Part shown: positions 9,226 through 17,711 of the stretch, piece after piece
Position numbering within the stretch: the stretch's first letter is position 1
Layout: each line of letters opens with the position of its first letter
Assembly (NCBI GenBank): GCA_016720745.1
Contig: JADKKA010000022.1
Location: forward strand, 434,001 to 498,000
Direction of reading: 5' to 3'
Source: Chitinophagaceae bacterium
Lineage (GTDB): Bacteria > Bacteroidota > Bacteroidia > Chitinophagales > Chitinophagaceae
Length of the DNA stretch: 64,000 bases
Notes under the pieces: model-generated
Told to the model about the DNA's origin: nothing
Seen by the model: the letters and a program-made list of their open reading frames with translations, nothing else
Database searches by the model: none
Program-made: the position numbers and the translations under genes

Positions 9226-9527
9226 TTAATTCCCATTTTTTATAAGCGGCATTCCTAAAGTTAATAAAACCGGACATTTCTTATTGTTATTTGATTATTT
9301 GCAAGCCCGGGTTACAGCAACAGAAGGTACTAAGAATTTATAGCTTCCTTTAAATGAAAGAGCCATTCATTTAGGGGTTTGTTTGGAATAGGGTTGATCC
9401 GGTTAATAATTGGTCAGAGGGCAGGCTGTTTGGTGCCCCAGTAAAAGAATCCTGTAAGTAGGAAGATGGTCAGATTGCCGCTTTATAAGTGAAGAATAAT
9501 AATGGCTGAGGCCTTTGCAGTTGCCAA
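9226..9527. other. Intergenic stretch, nothing recognised
   Basis: About 300 A/T-rich bases between the glycosidase-like gene and the XRE regulator. No reading frame, hairpin or repeat of the families seen elsewhere was found. Confidence 0.5.
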
Positions 9528-9770
9528 TTACTGGTTAGTATTGTCATTACTGGTAGCTATATTGTTCTTTGCCCGGTATTCAAGAATATCGCCTGGCTGG
9601 CAATCGAGGACCTCGCAAATGGAAGCAAGGGTATCGAACCGAACTCCTTTTGCCTTACCTGTTTTTAGTATAGATAAGTTTACCGTAGTGAGTCCAACTC
9701 GTCGCGAGAGTTCATTTAACGACATTTTGCGTTTGGCCATCATTACGTCCAAATTAATTACTATCGCCAT
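9528..9770 (-). CDS. Small XRE/Cro-family transcriptional regulator
   Basis: 80 residues, almost entirely one helix-turn-helix domain: residues 10-65 contain MSLNELSRRVGLT, VNLSILKTGKAKGVRFDTL and CEVLDCQPGDILEY, the hallmark of short YozG-like XRE proteins. It starts two bases after the stop of the DUF2975 gene, so the two are co-transcribed and probably translationally coupled. In other bacteria DUF2975 membrane proteins are regularly paired with such a regulator. Likely controls its own operon; the target is unknown. Confidence 0.85.
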   Translation of the reverse strand: MAIVINLDVMMAKRKMSLNELSRRVGLTTVNLSILKTGKAKGVRFDTLASICEVLDCQPGDILEYRAKNNIATSNDNTNQ

Positions 9771-9772
9771 GA

Positions 9773-10315
9773 TTAAATAAAGGATTCGTTTTCTTTTTTA
9801 ATAAATAATGCCCTTGTCACGAATTGTTTAACAGACCATAATATGATGGCTAAAAGAAAATAAATTGTCTGTGGACTTTCAATTACAAATAACTTGGTGA
9901 ATGATCTGAAGAATAAATTCAAAGCGCTTTCCGGAGATTTCCATTCGGAAATATGCACTTCCGCGAAATTATTGAACAATACCTGTAGCGCACCGATGGC
10001 CGCCAGGGAAAGGCAGGACATTATAACGCCGTTAAATACTTTTAAGCTTGTTTCATCAAAGAACCCGGCACGGCTATATCTTTTAAAAAGCCGCACTAGT
10101 AAATACCCGACATATAAAAAGATAATGTTGCTGATTATTTGTGTGATGAACCAGACCAAGGGGGCCTGCCCCGCCGGCACCACGTAGGAGTAATCATTGG
10201 TTAAATAGGCAATAAACCAACGCAGGTGGTATACGAGTGCTAAAAATGAAAAGGCAATTGTTGCCCACAAAACAGCTTGAATGAATTGGGGCTTTGAAAA
10301 ATTTGTCCTGGCCAT
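9773..10315 (-). CDS. DUF2975 family membrane protein
   Basis: 180 residues with four predicted membrane helices (about 10-35, 50-75, 92-116, 145-168), the usual DUF2975 size and topology. The segment GYLLVRLFKRYSRAGFFDE (loop 2-3) is typical of the family. It is the first gene of a two-gene operon with the XRE regulator and is driven by a full-consensus promoter 27 bases upstream. The function is not established for the family; the pairing suggests a membrane sensor or modulator of the regulator. Confidence 0.8.
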   Translation of the reverse strand: MARTNFSKPQFIQAVLWATIAFSFLALVYHLRWFIAYLTNDYSYVVPAGQAPLVWFITQIISNIIFLYVGYLLVRLFKRYSRAGFFDETSLKVFNGVIMSCLSLAAIGALQVLFNNFAEVHISEWKSPESALNLFFRSFTKLFVIESPQTIYFLLAIILWSVKQFVTRALFIKKENESFI

Positions 10316-10341
10316 ATTTTAAAGATTAAGGGAGTATCACA

Positions 10342-10372
10342 CAAACCTAGGCATTTAATTAAATAAAACAAA
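10342..10372 (-). promoter_or_regulatory. Full-consensus Bacteroidota promoter of the DUF2975-XRE operon
   Basis: Minus strand: TTTG (10372-10369), 19 bases, then TAGGTTTG (10349-10342). This matches the primary sigma consensus TTTG-N19..23-TAnnTTTG exactly. Transcription would start near 10337, giving a leader of about 20 bases before the ATG at 10315. The remainder of the gap up to 10680 shows no gene, repeat or hairpin. Confidence 0.65.
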
Positions 10373-10680
10373 TAAAAATTATTGATATATTTTAAATAAT
10401 AGACATTAAACGTTACCTGCCACTTGATTTTGGGGCTCAGGTATCCTGATCAACCGGTTGATTTGTATAATTAATTGTGTGACAGTAAATTAGCAATAGC
10501 TGCAGTAGTTAACTCCGAAAATGTTAAGTGTCTGCCTTCAACATTACTGGCAAAGGCAAGGCCGGGCTGATAGTCGGGATTGGATATTCTAACTGGCCGA
10601 GCTGACTGCTTCTAAAAGTAAGTAGTAAGTATTTTAAGGAGGACTTTATTTACAAAAGCTTGCCAAGTAATACACCTGTA

Positions 10681-11130
10681 CTATTGCTGTGTGGCAATGA
10701 TAGACATCTCCCAGTTTCCGCTATATATACATAGCTCTTCATTATTCAATGAAGGCCCGATGCTTACTTCGACTTCCCAGACTCCAGTAAATGTATGTGC
10801 CGCTTCATGATACTCACCATCATATATTAGCAGGGGCTTTCTGCTGAGGTTTTGGGCGGTTGTTTTGCCATCATCCTCCAGGGCAAAATCAACAGGGTAT
10901 TCTTTTGTAAAATGGATGGCCCTGCCATCAATATATCCCTGTATCGTAGCTGGGTGTGGGTTCAATCCTGGTCCTTCCAGCTCCTGGCAGGTACCCCGGA
11001 ACTGACCTTCTTCCAGCATTTCAATGGTTATGGTAAAGCTGACTTTCTCCCCGGCAAAGTCCCCATACTCCGGGCCGTATTGAAAATGGCCAAGCCAGGT
11101 GCCAGAGAGGTTGTGTTGGGAGGGATGCAT
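10681..11130 (-). CDS. Hypothetical protein, beta-rich
   Basis: 149 residues, no signal peptide. Begins with LSGTWLGHFQYGPEYG and has alternating hydrophobic strands (VSFTITIEML, FRGTCQELEG, HTFTGVWEVEV, WEMSIIA), suggesting a small lipocalin-like or calycin-type beta-barrel. No catalytic motif seen. The frame is clean with normal codon use and is flanked by non-coding gaps on both sides. Confidence 0.65.
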   Translation of the reverse strand: MHPSQHNLSGTWLGHFQYGPEYGDFAGEKVSFTITIEMLEEGQFRGTCQELEGPGLNPHPATIQGYIDGRAIHFTKEYPVDFALEDDGKTTAQNLSRKPLLIYDGEYHEAAHTFTGVWEVEVSIGPSLNNEELCIYSGNWEMSIIATQQ

Positions 11131-11403
11131 CGGGTGAATATCGTAAAAACTATCTTTTAATTATAGTATTTGTTAGAGTATTAAAATTAACTGTTGTATA
11201 TCTTGTAATTTTTGCGTTAGGCAAACCTTGGCGGAGATGGTGCTGAGTCAAAGACATGAGCACAACAGTGCTATTAATTGGGTATTCTGAAAGATGATGA
11301 GAGTTTTGAGGAATGCTACAAATAACAAAGGAGTTTAAAAGCTGTAGAATTTTATTTGAGGAAAACTACTTGTATCATTGGGTTTAATCATTTGCAAATG
11401 CAA

Positions 11404-12096
11404 CTAGCAAATTAATTTATATCCCAATCCCCTTACATTAATAATTTTTACGGTTGTATCTGCATTTAGATAGCTTCGTAATTTAGAAATAAAAACATCA
11501 AGGCTTCTGCCGGAAAAATAGTCAGTATTGCCCCATAAGCTTTGCAGTATATCATTTCGTTTCAGCGGTTCATTGCGCTTTAATAGTAAAAGCTGCAGCA
11601 AATCGGCCTCACGGGATGTAAGTTGCCTTTTTCTGATTCCCATTTTTAGTTCGCCTGACGGGTATAAAAATGTTGATTTGCCAATCTGCCATGAATAAGT
11701 TACATTTTTAGTTAATGCAACAGGGTTCAACTCTCTTTTTAGCAGAGATTTCATTCTTACCTCTAGCTCAGCAATGCTGTAGGGTTTTTTTAAATAGTCA
11801 TTGCCACCCATTTCAAAGCCTTTTACCACATCAGCAGTTTGTGAACGGGACGTAAGAAAAATTACAGGCGTCATGCTGTCTGTTCTCCTGATTGTTGCAA
11901 TCCATTCAAAGCCGTTTCCGTCGGGCAGCATCACATCTGCTAAAATGATATCGGGTTCTTCCTGTTTATACAAAAGCATGGCTTTAGCAAGCGTAAGAGC
12001 ATGGTACACTTCAAAGCCTTTTGCTTCAAGGCTTTCTTTTACAATTTCCGCTAGTGCGGTTTCATCTTCTATGAATAGGATTTTTAATATGGCCAT
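11404..12096 (-). CDS. OmpR/PhoB-type response regulator
   Basis: 230 residues: receiver domain (1-120) with acidic pocket EDE (10-12), phospho-acceptor Asp54 in ILADVMLPDG, a Thr/Ser switch in IFLTSR and Lys in LKKPYS. A winged-helix DNA-binding domain (about 135-230) follows, ending VRGLGYKL. It overlaps the upstream kinase gene by 13 bases, so the pair is one operon. DNA targets are unknown; the divergent thioredoxin-DUF3738 gene next to the kinase is a candidate. Confidence 0.95.
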   Translation of the reverse strand: MAILKILFIEDETALAEIVKESLEAKGFEVYHALTLAKAMLLYKQEEPDIILADVMLPDGNGFEWIATIRRTDSMTPVIFLTSRSQTADVVKGFEMGGNDYLKKPYSIAELEVRMKSLLKRELNPVALTKNVTYSWQIGKSTFLYPSGELKMGIRKRQLTSREADLLQLLLLKRNEPLKRNDILQSLWGNTDYFSGRSLDVFISKLRSYLNADTTVKIINVRGLGYKLIC

Positions 12097-13577
12097 ATCA
12101 ATGTAACGATTGTGCCCTTCCCTTTGGTACTGCTTATCTCAATTTTCCCATGATGTGCTTCCATTATATTTCTCACATAGCTCAATCCCAGTCCATGTCC
12201 TTTTACAGCATGATTCGGCTTAGGCTCTCTGTAAAATTTATCAAACACATAGGGTAGGGAGGAACTGGCTATGCCCTCCCCTTTATCTTCACAAATGATG
12301 CGAAAGTGACGGTTGTCTGATTGGCAGATAATATCAATGTGAACATCCTCCCCTGAATATTTAATCGCATTGTCTATAACATTTGTCAGGGCTTGCTGAA
12401 AAAGTTGTTTGTCTGCCATGAGCAAATTTATGCCTGTATTATTTGTAAATTGGTAATGTACTTTTTTGTCGGTTGAAATTTTATGAGTTTCTGTTATTTC
12501 TTTAATCGTTGTTTCAATTTCTATTTCTTCTAAATGGACAGGAATGCTTTTTTTTCCGAACAGGGATATGTTTAAAATATTGTCTATTAAACCGGCCAGC
12601 CTTTTAGTTTCATTTTTTGCATGTCCTATATAGCGAAAATATTTTTCCTTGTTTAATTCTGAATTGTTTAATGCCTCTAAGGCGGCAGAAATAGTGGTCA
12701 CAGGGGTTTTTAATTCGTGCGTAATATTATTGATAAAATCGGTTTTGATGACGGCTAGTTTTTTTTCATGAATTAATGCTTTTAGTAACAGCCAGATACA
12801 AAAGGAGACTAAAAAAACCAGGAGCAGGGATCCGGCTAATATCCAAATCATTTTGGAAAGTACATGTCTGATCGGAGAGTCAAAAACAGCTCTTATATAC
12901 TGTTCTTCTTGTTTCCACCATTTATAGGTGGGTTGTGCCTTGGTTACAATTTCTCCCTTTTTTATCAATGTATCAGGGAAATTGGAGTAATTGAAAAGAC
13001 TGTCTGCATGGCTTAAATAGAAATGAAAATTTGTAAAAATTTTTCTTTCAGCCAGATATTGTTGAAGTAACGGACGAAAACGACTAGTGTCAAAACCATA
13101 TTGGGTTACTTTTTCGAGGGCAAAATCTCCGAGGCTTTGGATCCGGTAATAAATCACATGATTTTCCAGGTCTTCAGTTCGGAGGTTTCGGGCAAAGCGC
13201 TGTGCTATTTTTCTTTTATAGGCGGTATCATCCTGCTTTAGATAAGCTGCCAGTTCAGGATGGCTGAAGGATGTAAAGTCGTTCTTGTCTTTTGCGTTAG
13301 TAATCCGATGAGAAATCTCGTCTACGTTGGGTAAATATTTACTCGAAATTATAAAGGAAGAAGTATCCAGTAACTGTTCTGTTATTATTTGCTCAATGGT
13401 ATCGCAGCGCAGCTGAAAATCTTTTTTTATGGCATCTTCAAAGGCCAGATTTGTTTCTCTTTCAAAATTAATCCGGGAGGCGCTGTAATAATTTGTTATC
13501 CAGTAATACTGCAGCAGAATAACCCCTGTTATAGCCAACAGGCATATTGATAGTAGCCACCGGATATTTTTTATCAT
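12084..13577 (-). CDS. Membrane sensor histidine kinase
   Basis: 497 residues. TM1 at about 7-27, a roughly 215-residue periplasmic sensor region without a recognisable domain, TM2 at about 245-268. HisKA follows with the phospho-accepting His in NNITHELKTP, then the ATPase domain with N-box NVIDNAIKYS, G1 DKGEGIA, F-box FDKFYR and G2 GHGLGLSYV. Partner of the overlapping response regulator. The ATG at 13577 lies only four bases after a perfect -7 box, hinting at a leaderless transcript. Signal sensed is unknown. Confidence 0.93.
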   Translation of the reverse strand: MIKNIRWLLSICLLAITGVILLQYYWITNYYSASRINFERETNLAFEDAIKKDFQLRCDTIEQIITEQLLDTSSFIISSKYLPNVDEISHRITNAKDKNDFTSFSHPELAAYLKQDDTAYKRKIAQRFARNLRTEDLENHVIYYRIQSLGDFALEKVTQYGFDTSRFRPLLQQYLAERKIFTNFHFYLSHADSLFNYSNFPDTLIKKGEIVTKAQPTYKWWKQEEQYIRAVFDSPIRHVLSKMIWILAGSLLLVFLVSFCIWLLLKALIHEKKLAVIKTDFINNITHELKTPVTTISAALEALNNSELNKEKYFRYIGHAKNETKRLAGLIDNILNISLFGKKSIPVHLEEIEIETTIKEITETHKISTDKKVHYQFTNNTGINLLMADKQLFQQALTNVIDNAIKYSGEDVHIDIICQSDNRHFRIICEDKGEGIASSSLPYVFDKFYREPKPNHAVKGHGLGLSYVRNIMEAHHGKIEISSTKGKGTIVTLIWPY

Positions 13578-13581
13578 GCTG

Positions 13582-13589
13582 CAAATATA
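13582..13589 (-). promoter_or_regulatory. -7 box (TATATTTG) abutting the histidine kinase ATG
   Basis: TATATTTG on the minus strand, then CAGC, then ATG. This is a full -7 consensus match; a start site at the usual distance would fall on or beside the ATG. No good TTTG at the normal spacing (one lies 31 bases upstream). Confidence 0.4.
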
Positions 13590-13696
13590 AAGCTTGTTCC
13601 AGGCTGGCAGTGACCGTTAACAAACGATAACATTCGATTAGGGGTGGTTAACGCTAAGATATTGGCAGGATATGGAGCTTTGTAAAAATATAATTT

Positions 13697-14920
13697 ATGA
13701 AAAAAATGATGATCTGTTTTTGTATGCTGACTGTGGTACAGTTAAATGCGCAGGATCCGGTTTTGAAAGTCGGTAGCCCTTTTCCCGAGATTACTATTTC
13801 CCATATTAGTAACGCACCGTTAAAAGAAATCTACCTGAACAAGGTAACAGACAATAAATATTATATTCTGAATTTTTGGGGCACATGGTGTGGGCCTTGC
13901 CTTCCTGAAATGGACACATTGGCAGTGCTTCAAAAGAGTAATGAAGGGGAAATTCAGATTATTGCCATTTCCGACGATAATGAAGATCGGAAATCGAAAT
14001 ACCTGAAAAAGAAGCCATCTGGTTTGTGGTTAGCTACAGATACAAACTACACGCTTTATAATATGCTGGGCCTTGCATTTGTAGGTCAGAGTGCTATCAT
14101 TAGCGCCGATAGAAGGATTGTAGCATTGGTAAGAACGGATTCAATTAATCAGCAGATGATTAATAAAATATTACGGGGAGATACAGTACTGATGAGCGCA
14201 GGCATAAAAGAAGCTAATAACCCTGTACTTGAAGAGGCCTTTGACATAGATTCAAGTACCCTGCATAGTTTTACCATCAGGGGGTATAAAAAAGGGCTGG
14301 CAAGTATGTCTAATGCCTATTGGGACCATAAAACATATAAAGACAGAAGGATTACATTTTTTAATTTGTCAATTGGTTCTTTGTACCGGGCTGCTTATGG
14401 TATAAAATCTTTTAAACACCAGGAAGTATTCGATAGTACAGTAAGTGAGATGGAGGTTTACAACTATAATATGAAAAATAAAACAGCTTCATATTGTGTG
14501 GATTTGCTGGTTAAGCCTGAACAAAAAGACAGTCTGTATATCATACTGCAACAATACCTCAATAAACATTTTCCTGTGCAGTCCCGATTGGAGAAAAAGT
14601 TTATAGAAGTATTGGTCTTAAAGCAAAAATCAGGGATGAAAATTAAACTAACAAAATCCGTTGCTGAAAAAGCCTCTTATGGATTCAGTGGAGCCGGGTA
14701 CAACGGTGTTAAAGTTTTAGTGTCTGATTTTGCGTCAGATTATCTTACAAATGAATTAGAATTTCCCGTCGTTGATGAAACCGGGTTGACGGGGTTTTAT
14801 GACATCAAAACAAATGTAGAACTGCGAAACCGGGAGGGTATATTACAATCAATTGAAAAATTAGGTTTGACGGTGGAGAAGGCAATAAGGGAAATGCCGG
14901 TGATTGTGTATTACAAATGA
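13697..14920 (+). CDS. Exported thioredoxin-like protein fused to a DUF3738 (TIGR03435) domain
   Basis: 407 residues. Signal peptide 1-18 (LNAQ). TlpA/AhpC-like thioredoxin domain about 20-160 with the redox motif WCGPC at 64-68 (Cys65, Cys68). From about 190 to the end is a DUF3738/TIGR03435 domain, recognised by VVDETGLTGFYDIKT, then LGLTVEKA. The first half fits a periplasmic disulfide oxidoreductase; DUF3738 is of unknown function, found mainly in Acidobacteria and some Bacteroidota. It is transcribed divergently from the two-component system across a 119-base gap, so the system may regulate it (inference). Confidence 0.85.
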   Translation: MKKMMICFCMLTVVQLNAQDPVLKVGSPFPEITISHISNAPLKEIYLNKVTDNKYYILNFWGTWCGPCLPEMDTLAVLQKSNEGEIQIIAISDDNEDRKSKYLKKKPSGLWLATDTNYTLYNMLGLAFVGQSAIISADRRIVALVRTDSINQQMINKILRGDTVLMSAGIKEANNPVLEEAFDIDSSTLHSFTIRGYKKGLASMSNAYWDHKTYKDRRITFFNLSIGSLYRAAYGIKSFKHQEVFDSTVSEMEVYNYNMKNKTASYCVDLLVKPEQKDSLYIILQQYLNKHFPVQSRLEKKFIEVLVLKQKSGMKIKLTKSVAEKASYGFSGAGYNGVKVLVSDFASDYLTNELEFPVVDETGLTGFYDIKTNVELRNREGILQSIEKLGLTVEKAIREMPVIVYYK

Positions 14921-14989
14921 GTAAGTTTAAAAATAACTTCATGTAAAATAACTTTTTCCGTACCCATGTTATATCACAATCCGTTATTA

Positions 14990-15304
14990 CTACCGATAAT
15001 CCTCCCTCACCGGATTAAATACATCGATCACTTTACAATCTGTAACTGCCACAGCCCCATGCGGGACATTAGAGGGGATTACATAAAACATACCGGAAGT
15101 CAATGCGCATTGTTCCTCGCCAATGGTCATGTCCAACTGGCCTTCCAGGATAAAGGTGATCTGCTCATGCGGGTGACTGTGCTTGGGCAGGTTGCTGCCG
15201 GCCTTGATTTCTACCAGACCAAGGGTCATGTTGCTGCCGTGGGCGTAAAAACCGGTGAGGCCAGGAGCAAGGGGTTTGGCGGGCTGGTTTTTTAACAGGG
15301 GCAT
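14990..15304 (-). CDS. Single-domain cupin protein
   Basis: 104 residues forming one cupin barrel. Motif 1 is HSHPHEQITFILEGQ (His, His, Glu metal ligands) and motif 2 is GMFYVIPSNVPHGA (His ligand). Such small cupins bind a metal and serve as isomerases, dioxygenases or sugar/metabolite binders; no specific role can be read. Cytoplasmic. Convergent with the thioredoxin-DUF3738 gene. Confidence 0.85.
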   Translation of the reverse strand: MPLLKNQPAKPLAPGLTGFYAHGSNMTLGLVEIKAGSNLPKHSHPHEQITFILEGQLDMTIGEEQCALTSGMFYVIPSNVPHGAVAVTDCKVIDVFNPVREDYR

Positions 15305-15470
15305 TGAGTATTATTTTAAATTTTATATTTTGAATTTTGTATGAGGGATGATTCAGGCGTTATTTATTTAATGGAAGAGGGTTATTTTTTTATGTTGAAT
15401 ATTAAATGGTGTTTGTTGAATAAGTAGGACGATGGGTAATTTAAAATATAAAATTTATCATTCAAAATAA

Positions 15471-15908
15471 TCATAGCCCGATTCCACGAGCCATCAGTGT
15501 CGCCAGCAAAGGTATGATCAGCAGCAGGATCAGCTCCAGCCGGATCATCCAGATCAGTTTGGAGGGAATAGAAATGGTTTCTGCCGCATCACCTTTTCTT
15601 TGTTTGATAAAAAATACCGTGGGATAAATTGAAAGAATTCCCACCAATGCAAAGAGCCCCACTTTTAAATGGAAGATCCAGTTTTTACTGTAATAAAAAG
15701 TTGGTTTGCTGATGCCGCCAAACCAGAGCGTAAGACCGGCACCGAGTAATACAATTGCCGCTAAACCATAGAAAGCATCAATTTTTGAGAGACGGCCGAT
15801 TTCCTTTCGGGTCATCACCGGCTTCAGCAAGAGATATTCCCCCAATACCGTGGCAGCAATGGTAAGGATGGAGAGGAAGTGGAGGTAGCGGAGGGTTGTT
15901 TCTAGCAT
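15471..15908 (-). CDS. DUF2214 family membrane protein
   Basis: 145 residues with four predicted membrane helices (about 5-28, 45-65, 82-103, 122-142). The opening LRYLHFLSILTIAATVLGEY with conserved His and Glu, and WIFHLKVGLFALVG, are typical of DUF2214. Histidines within helices have led to the family being compared with haem-binding membrane proteins, but function is not established. Confidence 0.75.
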   Translation of the reverse strand: MLETTLRYLHFLSILTIAATVLGEYLLLKPVMTRKEIGRLSKIDAFYGLAAIVLLGAGLTLWFGGISKPTFYYSKNWIFHLKVGLFALVGILSIYPTVFFIKQRKGDAAETISIPSKLIWMIRLELILLLIIPLLATLMARGIGL

Positions 15909-15954
15909 TAGGCGTTGGTTTAAGATTCAGGCAAAGTGGTGCTGGTCGGTGTTT

Positions 15955-16086
15955 GCAGTCGATAGTCTTTAGTCGATAGTCTTTAGTCGGGTACCTTTAG
16001 TAGTTGACAGAGTACTGGTGGAACAGGTTTTCCCCACTGGCCACTCGGCGGGCAAGCTTGCCACTCCCCACTAGCCACTCGCCTAA
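15955..16086. repeat. Two degenerate tandem arrays (CAGTC-type and GAGTGG-type)
   Basis: 15957-15992 repeats AGTCGAT AGTCTTT; 16030-16082 repeats CCACTNG (GAGTGG on the other strand), interrupted by CGGCGGGCAAGCTTGCC. The second family recurs at 49606-49640. Both lie in the gap between the DUF2214 and ATP-grasp-like genes. Confidence 0.7.
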
Positions 16087-16129
16087 ATAAGAACAGACGA
16101 GCAAATGATTGCAGAATGATGAAGTTCTT

Positions 16130-16151
16130 CCCCCTTTAGGGGGCTAGGGGG
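16130..16151 (-). repeat. C-run plus CCCCTAAAGGGG 3'-end element (copy 1)
   Basis: Sense to the gene at 16144-17343 it reads CCCCC TAG CCCCC TAAA GGGGG. The stop codon TAG and the last Pro codon of that gene lie inside the element. The same arrangement occurs after three other genes (36394, 48660, 49776). Confidence 0.7.
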
Positions 16152-17343
16152 TTTCGAAGTAACAGAAATTTCCCCCCACCCATTCCTTGTCCTTATTATA
16201 CCGCACCCCAATCATCTTGCCCTTGCTTAAGCGGCCGAGGTTATTGGTAGGCACCGGACGGGCATCGCCATCTTTCCAGAAATAAAAGATGCGGATCTCG
16301 GCCTTGGCTGGTACATCGGGGGTCTGAATCACATCTGCATATTTCACCTTGCGTTGTAAAATCCAGTTCTCCGGATCCTTTACTTTGTCAATATCTTCTT
16401 TGGTAACATCAATTACTACTCCCTGGCCCGCGAAGGAGAAGAGTGGTTTCAATACATAATTTTCCAGGTCGGCTGGTAATTGTTTTACTTCATTCAGATA
16501 AAAAGTAGCCGGCACATAAGGATGACGAATCAAGGGCAATGTGAATTTACTGATCCGGTAAAACCAGTTGGGATGCGGACACCATTCCACTTCAAGTTCC
16601 TCGAATAATATTTTTCCTTTTTCCTGCACCTCCGGCGTCTGTTGCTGCAGATCATCAAAAATCACCCGGTTGTAGATACGTTTGATTTGGGTTTTAACGC
16701 CATCGCGGAGATAGTATAATTTTTTTCCTTCGCGGATCAGCTCCGTGATACAAACCGGACGAATACCGAGATAGTCCTGTGTGCAGTAAAAATCAATCTT
16801 TGTCTTTTGCTGATGCGGGAAGATCTCGAGTAAAATCACTTCTGAGGGATCATGTGATCCCACGATAATGTCTTTCAGCAGCTGGATATAACTGGCTTTA
16901 TCATGACCGCCGAGATAGGCGGAGAAATTATCCGGTACTTTATGTGTTTGCCGGAAGACCTCATCAATCAGTACTTCATAGGCAAAGAGGGTGGGGAAGC
17001 CCTGCATCTCGATCAGCTGGGGTTCGTATTCACCGGCTTCGTTGATACAGATGCCGAAATCAAAAGCGATAAAATGGGTATGTTCATTTTCACCGGGAAC
17101 GGCAAGGCCTTTGGGAATGGCGTTGCGGGTGAGGTTTTTAAAACCGGGGTCGGCGATGATATCCACAATGGCTTCGCAGGCATCGAGGATTTTGTCTTTG
17201 AAATCCTTTGGCACAAAGATGGGCGTCTCCGCCACCCGGAATTCAATACCACCGGGGTGAACGGCGTTGAGATTGGCTAAAAATGTTTCGTATTGTTCTT
17301 TGGTAAAGGATTGGTTGTAGGCCTGACGAATAGCGGGAATCAT
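16144..17343 (-). CDS. ATP-grasp-like protein, unknown substrate
   Basis: 399 residues, cytoplasmic. The C-terminal half looks like an ATP-grasp ligase: NYVLKPLFSFAGQGVVI (Lys and Gly-rich loop), WILQRKVK (adenine-binding strand) and AEIRIFYFW (Arg). The N-terminal half includes HFIAFDFGIC and LIEMQGFPT, similar to the acid-rich region of glutathionylspermidine-synthase-like ligases. Such enzymes join a carboxylate to an amine using ATP. No operon partner is adjacent, but other amidoligase-type genes lie at 19.5, 35.4 and 36.6 kb. Its 3' end is formed by a repeat element. Confidence 0.6.
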   Translation of the reverse strand: MIPAIRQAYNQSFTKEQYETFLANLNAVHPGGIEFRVAETPIFVPKDFKDKILDACEAIVDIIADPGFKNLTRNAIPKGLAVPGENEHTHFIAFDFGICINEAGEYEPQLIEMQGFPTLFAYEVLIDEVFRQTHKVPDNFSAYLGGHDKASYIQLLKDIIVGSHDPSEVILLEIFPHQQKTKIDFYCTQDYLGIRPVCITELIREGKKLYYLRDGVKTQIKRIYNRVIFDDLQQQTPEVQEKGKILFEELEVEWCPHPNWFYRISKFTLPLIRHPYVPATFYLNEVKQLPADLENYVLKPLFSFAGQGVVIDVTKEDIDKVKDPENWILQRKVKYADVIQTPDVPAKAEIRIFYFWKDGDARPVPTNNLGRLSKGKMIGVRYNKDKEWVGGNFCYFETP

Positions 17344-17392
17344 GATGAGAGATTTGAGGGGAAGTTACTGAATTGGGGGGGAGTGGCAAAGT

Positions 17393-17570
17393 CTTAACCG
17401 CAAAGATGCAAAGGCGCAAGGAAAAGTACTCACAGAATCTTATATAAAAAGAAAAATCATTTATGTCTTAAGAGCCCCGTTATAAATAGTTGTATAGCTC
17501 TATTTGAAAGTACAAATTTCTTCTTGGGACTCTATTTCATTCTTCGCGTCCTGGCGTCTTTGCGGTTAAG
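17393..17570. repeat. Inverted pair of interspersed repeat ends
   Basis: CTTAACCGCAAAGATGCAAAGGCGC at about 17393 and GGCGTCTTTGCGGTTAAG at 17553-17570 are imperfect inverted copies about 120 bases apart, flanking A/T-rich DNA. The right end is the same family as the repeats at 503-1145. The gap 17344-17711 otherwise holds only the terminator at 17647. Confidence 0.6.
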
Positions 17571-17646
17571 CTTTTTCGCATCGCAAAAAATAAACTGATT
17601 ATTTCCCGTTCACAGAGCTCTGCTAGCGGTTAAACCTTTCTAATAA

Positions 17647-17677
17647 AAAAGCATCCTGTACAATACAGGATGCTTTT
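17647..17677 (-). terminator. Strong intrinsic terminator of the C1 protease gene
   Basis: Perfect 14-bp stem AAAAGCATCCTGTA / TACAGGATGCTTTT with a 3-base loop, followed on the minus strand by TTATTA, 35 bases after the protease stop codon. With its A/T arms it could also work in the other direction. Confidence 0.85.
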
Positions 17678-17711
17678 GAATCAAATTTTATTTTTACTGT
17701 TGAATAGCCGG

